A DNA stretch of 64,000 nt from the NCBI RefSeq assembly GCF_045310525.1, contig NZ_JBJHZY010000001.1, positions 868,001 to 932,000 on the forward strand. Reading direction: 5' to 3'. This stretch comes from Clostridium_AT radicumherbarum (GTDB lineage Bacteria; Bacillota; Clostridia; Clostridiales; Clostridiaceae). Made by a program: the position numbers and the translations under genes. Below, in pieces: positions 58,252-64,000 of the stretch; position 1 is the stretch's first letter; each line of letters starts with the position of its first letter. A model generated the notes under the pieces. It was not told where the DNA came from. It searched no databases and worked only from the letters and a program-made list of their open reading frames with translations.

Positions 58252-59853
58252 TCATGGTTTTATATCTACTTTTTCTAGAGATTCTACTCCAGTTATGTAG
58301 GGTGAATAGCCAACTACTGATCTATTAGCTGCTAGTAATGGCATAGTGTGAGCAAGTGGAATGGAGGGCATATCAATATTTACAGCTTCTAAAAGTTTTC
58401 TATATAAATACTCTCTGAAGGCTAAATCTGTAGTTTCCCTAGCTTGATTTAAAAGCATGTCAATATCCTTGTTTTTATAGAAGGAATAATTGCTTGCCAT
58501 ACCAGGCTTAGCGTTATCTGAGGATAATAAAGTATAGAGAAAATTATCAGGATCTATATTATCTCCAGTCCAGCCAATTAAAGCTAATTCATGTTCACCA
58601 TTTTTGATTTTGTTTAAATATTCATCCCAATTAAAGGTTTTTATTGTAACTTCAATATTTACCTTATGAAAACTAGCCTTAAGAAAATCTGCCACTTCAA
58701 GAGGTTTAGGAAAATAGTTTCTTGAAGTATTCATTACCCATAGAGTAGTTTTAAAACCATTTGGAAATCCAGCTTCTTTTAGAAGCTCCTTAGATTTTTC
58801 TATATTATATTCACTTGGTGCTATACTTTCATTAAAACCCCAAAGTACAGGTGGAATAAGTGTTTTTGCGGGTTTTGCTATATTATTAAATGCTGTCTTA
58901 ATTAATTCATCTTTATTTATTGCATAGCTCATAGCACTTCTTATTAGTCTATTATCAAAGGGAGCTTTTTCGTTATTTATAGCTAAATAGCCTACATTAA
59001 AGCAGGGTCTATAATACAAACTAAGATTAGGGTCATTTTCGATTACTGAAGTGTCATCAGGTCCTAGGTTATCTGCAATAAGTATCTTTCCTTCCTTTAA
59101 TTTTTCTAATCTGTCACTGCTTGAAGGAATCACTACAAATTCCACCTCATCCACCTTAGCAGGGGTATTCCAGTAATTATTATTGCGGGAAAGAATTATA
59201 TTATCATTTGGCGTCCAGCTTTTAAAAGTAAATGGTCCAGTACCAATAGGATGCTTGTACACTTCCACACCGTAGGTTTTGATTGCTTCAGGGCTTTCAA
59301 TAGCAAAAACAGGCATTGCAAGTGTGCTTAAAAAGGGTGCAAATGGTTTGCTAAGCTTTATTTCTACAGAATATTCAGACACTGCTTTAACACTTTTTAT
59401 AAAGCCAGGAAAGCCTCCAAATACATAATTCCAATAGCTGAACTCACCATCGTGATAGGGGTTGCTGGTGTTCATCCATCTCTGAAAGTTAAATACCACA
59501 GCAGCGGCATCAAATTTAGTGTTATCATGAAATTTAATTCCTTGCCTAAGGTTAAATATCCAGCTCAGACCATCCTCGCTGGACTTCCAATTTGCTGCTA
59601 AGCTTGGTATTATTTCTTTGCCATCCTTTTCATATTTAACTAAGGTCTCAAAAATATTAACCGTAACTTTAATGGAATCCATATCTGTTGTATTAGCTGG
59701 GTCTAAGCTTAAGGAATCGCTGGCGCGGCCTATAGTGAGTCTTTTAACTTTATGCTTTTGTATATCATTAGCCTTGATGATATACATTACTAAAGAAGTG
59801 AAAAAAATTATTAAAATAAAAAGTACAAGAAATACCTTATAATGATTTTTCAC
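58252..59853 (-). CDS. Family-5 extracellular solute-binding protein
   Basis: 533 residues. SBP_bac_5 (peptide/nickel/opine-type) pattern: IGRASDSLSLDPANTTDMDSIKVTVNIFETLV, PSLAANWKSSEDGLSWIFNLRQGIKFHD, PIGTGPFTFKSWTPNDNIILSRNNNYW and RSAMSYAINKDELIKTAF. The N-terminus is an uncleaved-looking anchor (KVFLVLFILIIFFTSLVMYII) without a lipobox cysteine. No Dpp/Opp-type permease is nearby; instead a two-component system follows, so it may act as a sensor subunit. GTG start with GGGGGAGAG. First gene of the block. Confidence 0.85.
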   Translation of the reverse strand: MKNHYKVFLVLFILIIFFTSLVMYIIKANDIQKHKVKRLTIGRASDSLSLDPANTTDMDSIKVTVNIFETLVKYEKDGKEIIPSLAANWKSSEDGLSWIFNLRQGIKFHDNTKFDAAAVVFNFQRWMNTSNPYHDGEFSYWNYVFGGFPGFIKSVKAVSEYSVEIKLSKPFAPFLSTLAMPVFAIESPEAIKTYGVEVYKHPIGTGPFTFKSWTPNDNIILSRNNNYWNTPAKVDEVEFVVIPSSSDRLEKLKEGKILIADNLGPDDTSVIENDPNLSLYYRPCFNVGYLAINNEKAPFDNRLIRSAMSYAINKDELIKTAFNNIAKPAKTLIPPVLWGFNESIAPSEYNIEKSKELLKEAGFPNGFKTTLWVMNTSRNYFPKPLEVADFLKASFHKVNIEVTIKTFNWDEYLNKIKNGEHELALIGWTGDNIDPDNFLYTLLSSDNAKPGMASNYSFYKNKDIDMLLNQARETTDLAFREYLYRKLLEAVNIDMPSIPLAHTMPLLAANRSVVGYSPYITGVESLEKVDIKP

Positions 59854-60108
59854 TTTTTCTCTCCCCCATTTGTTCTATAACTTTAATTTTAGCTTAAAAT
59901 ATGTAACAAATCAAACTATTTAGAAAAATGAATAATAAAGTTTTATATTAATCATTGAGAATATTGCTTAAATATCTATTTTTAAAATAATAAGATTTTA
60001 TGTTATTTAAGTGTTAAAAACATAGAGGAAGTTATCATAAGGTAGACTAAAAAACTTTTTAATTATATAATTATTTAGATAAAAGTACATAGAAAGGTCG
60101 GTAAAATT

Positions 60109-61080
60109 ATGAGCAAACCAAAAGTATTTATAGCAGAAAAAATTCCAGAAGAAACAGAAAAATATATTGCAGAATACTGCGATTATGAAATATGGAATAA
60201 GGAAGATAAGATTCCTAGAGAAATATTATTACAAAAACTTGCAGATAAAGATGGCATAATGCTTACTGGTAATAAAATCGATGAAGAACTATTAAGTCAT
60301 GCTCCAAATTTAAAAATAGTAAGTAATATTTCTGTTGGCTACAATAATTTTGATATAGAGGCTATGAAAAACAGAAAGGTTATAGGAACAAATACACCTT
60401 ATGTTTTAGATGATACTGTAGCTGACTTAATATTAGGACTTATGTTATCAGCTTCTCGTAGAATTGCAGAGCTAGATAGGTATGTTAAAGATAATAAGTG
60501 GGTTAGCAGTGACGGAGAAAATCTATTTGGATTAGATGTGCATCATGCTGTACTTGGTATTATTGGAATGGGAAGAATAGGAGAGGCTGTTGCGAAAAGA
60601 GCTAAATTCGGCTTTGACATGGAAGTTATGTATTACAATAGAAGTAGAAAATTAAAAGTAGAGGAGAACTTAGGGGTACAGTATACTGACTTAAATTCAT
60701 TACTTGAAAAATCCGATTTTATAGTCCTAATGACTCCCTTGACAGTGGAGACTCGCCATTTAATAGATACTGAAGAATTTAATAAAATGAAAAGTACTGC
60801 CATATTTATTAATGCATCTAGGGGACAGACTGTGAATGAGAAGGCATTAATAGAGGCCTTAGAAAACAAGAAAATCTATGCTGCAGGACTAGACGTTTTT
60901 GAGAAAGAACCAATTAATAGTGATAATAAGCTGCTTAAAATGTCAAATGTAGTTACTCTTCCACATCTTGGATCAGCTACAGAAAAGACACGTATTGATA
61001 TGGCAAATATGGCAGCAGAAAACCTGGTTAAGGGAGTTATAGGTGAGATACCTAATAATATAATTTCAGAACTGAAATAA
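60109..61080 (+). CDS. D-2-hydroxyacid dehydrogenase (glyoxylate/hydroxypyruvate reductase-like)
   Basis: 323 residues. NAD-binding GIIGMGRIGEAVA and the catalytic triad blocks NASRGQTVNEKAL (Arg), DVFEKEP (Glu) and LPHLGSAT (His). It reduces 2-oxo acids to D-2-hydroxy acids with NAD(P)H. The N-terminus KPKVFIAEKIPEETEKYIAEYCD fits glyoxylate reductase-like members. AAAGG site; appears monocistronic, 44 bases before the EFR1 gene. Confidence 0.9.
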   Translation: MSKPKVFIAEKIPEETEKYIAEYCDYEIWNKEDKIPREILLQKLADKDGIMLTGNKIDEELLSHAPNLKIVSNISVGYNNFDIEAMKNRKVIGTNTPYVLDDTVADLILGLMLSASRRIAELDRYVKDNKWVSSDGENLFGLDVHHAVLGIIGMGRIGEAVAKRAKFGFDMEVMYYNRSRKLKVEENLGVQYTDLNSLLEKSDFIVLMTPLTVETRHLIDTEEFNKMKSTAIFINASRGQTVNEKALIEALENKKIYAAGLDVFEKEPINSDNKLLKMSNVVTLPHLGSATEKTRIDMANMAAENLVKGVIGEIPNNIISELK

Positions 61081-61124
61081 TATAATATTATGGCGGGTGT
61101 ATTTAAATAAAAGGGGGAAATAAA

Positions 61125-61919
61125 ATGATATTTTATTTTACAGGTACGGGAAACTCTTTACAAGCAGCTAAAAATATAGCAAAACATAATGATGAAAAGT
61201 TAATTTCTATAGCAAAAATAATGAATGATAAAAATTCTTCCTATGATTATAATTTAGCTGAAGAGGAAAGTATAGGTTTCGTTTTTCCTATATACTCTTG
61301 GGGTCCCCCTAAGATGGTGCTGGAATTTATTAATAAGCTAAAGCTAATTAACTATAATAGTAATTATATTTATACTGTTGTAACATGTGGTGCCAATATA
61401 GGAAATACAATGAAAGTTATGATGTCTACCTTAAAGAAAAAGAATCTAATATTGGATAGTGGCTTTTCAATTGTAATGCCAAATAACTATATTATTATAG
61501 GTGATGTGGATTCTAAAAAGGCAGAAGAGAAAAAACTTTTAGAAGCAGAGGAAACCTTGAATAATATTAATGAAGTTATAAAGAAAAAAACAAAGGGAGT
61601 ATTTAAAGTTAGTAAAGGATTTGTACCATTTCTATTAACAGGAGTAATAAATCCATTATTTAATAAAGGAGCAATTGATACAAAAAAGTTTTATGCAAAT
61701 GATAGCTGCACAAGCTGTGGCATTTGTGAAGGAGTATGTAATTGCAATACTATTAAAGTTGACAAGAAACCTTGCTGGGGCAGTGAATGCAGTCAATGCT
61801 TAGCCTGTGTGCACCTTTGCCCTGTTAATGCGATTCAATATGGAAAAGGAACTGAGAAAAAAGGAAGATATAAAAATCCTAATATAACTGTTAATGAACT
61901 GAATAAGTTTAAGAAATAA
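61125..61919 (+). CDS. EFR1-type flavodoxin-ferredoxin fusion protein
   Basis: 264 residues. N-terminal flavodoxin-like domain with the FMN loop YFTGTGNSLQAAKNIA. A C-terminal ferredoxin domain carries two CxxCxxCxxxC motifs (CTSCGICEGVCNC and CSQCLACVHLCP) for two 4Fe-4S clusters. EFR1 (EFRRO) proteins are cytoplasmic electron carriers in anaerobes. It is followed by a sigma-54 activator; the link, if any, is not clear. AAGGGGG site. Confidence 0.9.
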   Translation: MIFYFTGTGNSLQAAKNIAKHNDEKLISIAKIMNDKNSSYDYNLAEEESIGFVFPIYSWGPPKMVLEFINKLKLINYNSNYIYTVVTCGANIGNTMKVMMSTLKKKNLILDSGFSIVMPNNYIIIGDVDSKKAEEKKLLEAEETLNNINEVIKKKTKGVFKVSKGFVPFLLTGVINPLFNKGAIDTKKFYANDSCTSCGICEGVCNCNTIKVDKKPCWGSECSQCLACVHLCPVNAIQYGKGTEKKGRYKNPNITVNELNKFKK

Positions 61920-62015
61920 TTAACTTATGAAGTTATAAATGAATATGCACGTTTAATATGAACTAAGTGATAAAATTTCACCTAATTAAATATTTTTGTG
62001 GAAGTAGAGGTATTT

Positions 62016-63995
62016 ATGGAAGAGTATATGCAGTTTATATTAGAAGCATGGGAAGAATTTACTGAAAAAGATAATATTAATCCAAAGGTTAAGAAGGACA
62101 TTGCGGAATCCTGGAAGCGATGTAAAAGATATAAGGTTGACTACATGAGTGGTCTTGGGAATGATATATACAAGGTTCCAATAGAAACAAAGGTTAAGGA
62201 AAATGCTGAATTAATATCTACGGCTCATCCTATAATGAAAAATTTATATTCTATTGTAGCAGGATCAGGGTTTGCCATAATACTATCCGATAGAGAGGGC
62301 TATATAATAGACGTTATTGGTGATGAAGACATTATGCATCGTGCAAATGAACTGAAGTTTGTAAAGGGAGCACTCTGGACTGAAAAAGCAGTGGGTACTA
62401 ATGCAATAGGTACAGCTCTTTACCTTGATAAGCCTATACAAACAATAGGAGCAGAGCATTACGGAATTAATCAGCATTCTTGGACTTGTTCGGCAGCACC
62501 AATTCACGATGAAGATGGTACAATAATTGGCTGCATTAATATGTCAGGGATTTATTATAAAGCCCATTCTCATACTTTAGGCATTGTAACCTTGGCTGCC
62601 GAGGCAATACAAAATCAACTTTCTCTACTTATTTCATATAATCTTTTAAATATTACCTTTGATTCAATTTCAGAGGGAATGATTGTTACTGATAAAAATT
62701 TCAATATACAAAGAATAAATGACAGATCAACAAGCATTTTAGGTGTAACCAAGAATGAAATACTTAGAATGAATATTTTAAATATGCTTAAGGGCATAGA
62801 TTTAAATGAGATAAGAAGTAATAGCTATAGAAGCTTTAGTAATGTAGATTGTGATATTTATATAAAGGATAAAAGAATTAAATGTATTATTAACACTGTA
62901 CCATTGATGGTAAATGAGAAGCTTGAAGGTGTAGTAATTACATTTATTGAAGCTAAATATGTTCATAAGCTAGTTAATAAAATGATTGGCTACAAAGCTT
63001 CCTATAGATTTGAGGATTTTATAACCGGTAATGAAGAAATGAAAAAAGTTATAGAATTTGCAAAAAAAGCATCTAAAAGTGATTGTAATATTCTTATAGA
63101 AGGTGAAAGCGGTACAGGAAAAGAACTAATTGCTCAATCTATTCATAATTACTCCAAAAGATGTGAAGGACCTTTTGTTGCCATAAACTGTGCTTCTATA
63201 CCAAGAGAGCTAGTAGAAAGCGAACTATTTGGCTATGATAGAGGTGCTTTTACTGGAGCAGTAAAGGAAGGCCATCCTGGAAAATTTGAACTTGCAGACG
63301 GAGGCACTATTTTTCTAGATGAAATAGGTGAACTTCCATTAGACATACAATCAAAACTCTTAAGGGTGTTAGATAATAATAAAATTTCTAGAGTTGGCGG
63401 AACCTACGAAAAAGAATTAAATGTAAGAATAATTGGAGCCACAAATAGAAAGCTAAAAGAAGAAATAAATAAGAAAAATTTTCGTGAAGATCTTTATTAT
63501 AGGCTAAATGTAATGAATATAAAAACCCTTCCTCTATACAAAAGGAAGGAAGACATTGAACTGCTTTCAAAGCACTTTGTTAGAAGTTTAAACAATAAAA
63601 ATAAACAGGGAAATAAGGTTATAAGTGAAAAATACATTGAAGCCTTAAAGGAATATAATTGGCCTGGAAATGTACGTGAGCTTAGAAATACTATAGAGAG
63701 AGAATATTATCTTAGCGAAGGTAATACAATAAGTGGTAATTATTCTGAAGAAAAGACAGCTGATAAAGAGAGAGACAATTGGAATATAAGAAATAAAATT
63801 GAAGATGAAGTAGATGAAATTCTAACTTTTGATATTTTAGAAAGAAAAAGCATAGAAAAAGCCTTAAAGTACTGCAGTGGAAATATAAATAAGGCAGCTG
63901 AACTTTTAAATATAAGTCGTGCTACAATATATAGAAAAATCAAAAAATATAATATTAACAATCTATTGTATCAATATGAGAAAAATCCATTATAA
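62016..63995 (+). CDS. Sigma-54-dependent transcriptional activator (AcoR-like)
   Basis: About 659 residues. An N-terminal GAF-type sensor (IAESWKRCKRYKVDYM through EAIQNQLSLL; AcoR signature ESWxRC) leads into a PAS domain (SISEGMIVTDKNFNIQRIND). The AAA+ domain has Walker A GESGTGKE, the sigma-54 contact GAFTGA, Walker B GGTIFLDEIGE and the arginine-finger region FREDLYYRLNV. A Fis-type HTH closes the protein (IEKALKYCSGNINKAAELLNISRATIYRKIKKY). It activates RNA polymerase with sigma-54; no -24/-12 promoter was found in the window. ATG 62016 preferred over GTG 61998. Complete at the right edge. Confidence 0.9.
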   Translation: MEEYMQFILEAWEEFTEKDNINPKVKKDIAESWKRCKRYKVDYMSGLGNDIYKVPIETKVKENAELISTAHPIMKNLYSIVAGSGFAIILSDREGYIIDVIGDEDIMHRANELKFVKGALWTEKAVGTNAIGTALYLDKPIQTIGAEHYGINQHSWTCSAAPIHDEDGTIIGCINMSGIYYKAHSHTLGIVTLAAEAIQNQLSLLISYNLLNITFDSISEGMIVTDKNFNIQRINDRSTSILGVTKNEILRMNILNMLKGIDLNEIRSNSYRSFSNVDCDIYIKDKRIKCIINTVPLMVNEKLEGVVITFIEAKYVHKLVNKMIGYKASYRFEDFITGNEEMKKVIEFAKKASKSDCNILIEGESGTGKELIAQSIHNYSKRCEGPFVAINCASIPRELVESELFGYDRGAFTGAVKEGHPGKFELADGGTIFLDEIGELPLDIQSKLLRVLDNNKISRVGGTYEKELNVRIIGATNRKLKEEINKKNFREDLYYRLNVMNIKTLPLYKRKEDIELLSKHFVRSLNNKNKQGNKVISEKYIEALKEYNWPGNVRELRNTIEREYYLSEGNTISGNYSEEKTADKERDNWNIRNKIEDEVDEILTFDILERKSIEKALKYCSGNINKAAELLNISRATIYRKIKKYNINNLLYQYEKNPL

Positions 63996-64000
63996 TATCT

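Noticed and set aside
61920..62015. Search for a sigma-54 (-24/-12) promoter near the AcoR-like activator
   Set aside because: No TGGCA-N7-TGC match was seen upstream of the activator, of the EFR1 gene or of the dehydrogenase; its target is probably outside the window.

Overview
The window reads as one contiguous stretch of chromosome from a low-GC, spore-forming anaerobe, most likely Clostridium sensu stricto or a close relative. The grounds are strong AGGAGG-type ribosome binding sites with frequent GTG/TTG starts, many intrinsic terminators, a CotJ spore-coat operon and CotF-like coat genes, a SigI/RsgI pair, hydroxylamine reductase, bacteriohemerythrin and an RRNPP-type regulator. No insertion sequence, phage gene, CRISPR array or rRNA was seen. 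The species cannot be named from the sequence. CDS coordinates include the stop codon.

Layout. 1-7.5 kb: the first codons of an M3 peptidase (minus), TspO, a TPR/HTH (RRNPP) regulator diverging from a 47-residue exported-peptide gene, a secreted small protein, a three-gene ABC exporter and threonine ammonia-lyase. 7.5-10.5 kb: a lysine riboswitch with an APC permease, then two coat proteins. 10.6-15.1 kb: a flotillin-like protein, hemerythrin and rsgI-sigI. 15.1-18.6 kb: a candidate sRNA, a degenerate THEP1-like protein, dsdA, a ComFB-like protein and a secreted-type amidase. 18.7-24.2 kb: hcp, a YckD-like protein, tRNA-Glu(CUC), a hydrolase and a SteT-like exchanger. 24.2-34 kb: an ABC-F protein, cotJABC, a DEAD-box helicase, exported proteins, a lone DnaA N-domain protein and a Nudix hydrolase. 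34.5-44.3 kb: an 11-subunit complex I operon (nuoABCDHIJKLMN, no nuoEFG). 44.4-50 kb: a LexA-boxed unit encoding a 55-residue protein, a GH3 lipoprotein, an MFS transporter, a DUF2975/HTH pair and a DUF4173 protein. 50-59.9 kb: a minus-strand block with a DUF3798 binding protein, ABC ATPase, two permeases, a two-component system, a DUF6305 protein and a family-5 binding protein. 60-64 kb: a hydroxyacid dehydrogenase, an EFR1 flavodoxin-ferredoxin and a sigma-54 activator.

The most unusual signals are these. (1) A structured 5' leader occurs three times (before the ABC-F gene, an exported coiled-coil gene and the DUF4173 gene), with a fixed loop and a second helix whose two sides change together. 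(2) A family of five short hairpins is built around ATTRATAAT with covarying arms; two of the copies lie next to that leader. (3) The RRNPP regulator and putative signal peptide sit beside an export cassette. (4) A consensus promoter with an embedded LexA box drives a tiny orphan protein. (5) The DUF3798/DUF6305/two-component/solute-binding block looks like a sense-and-import system for an unknown ligand.
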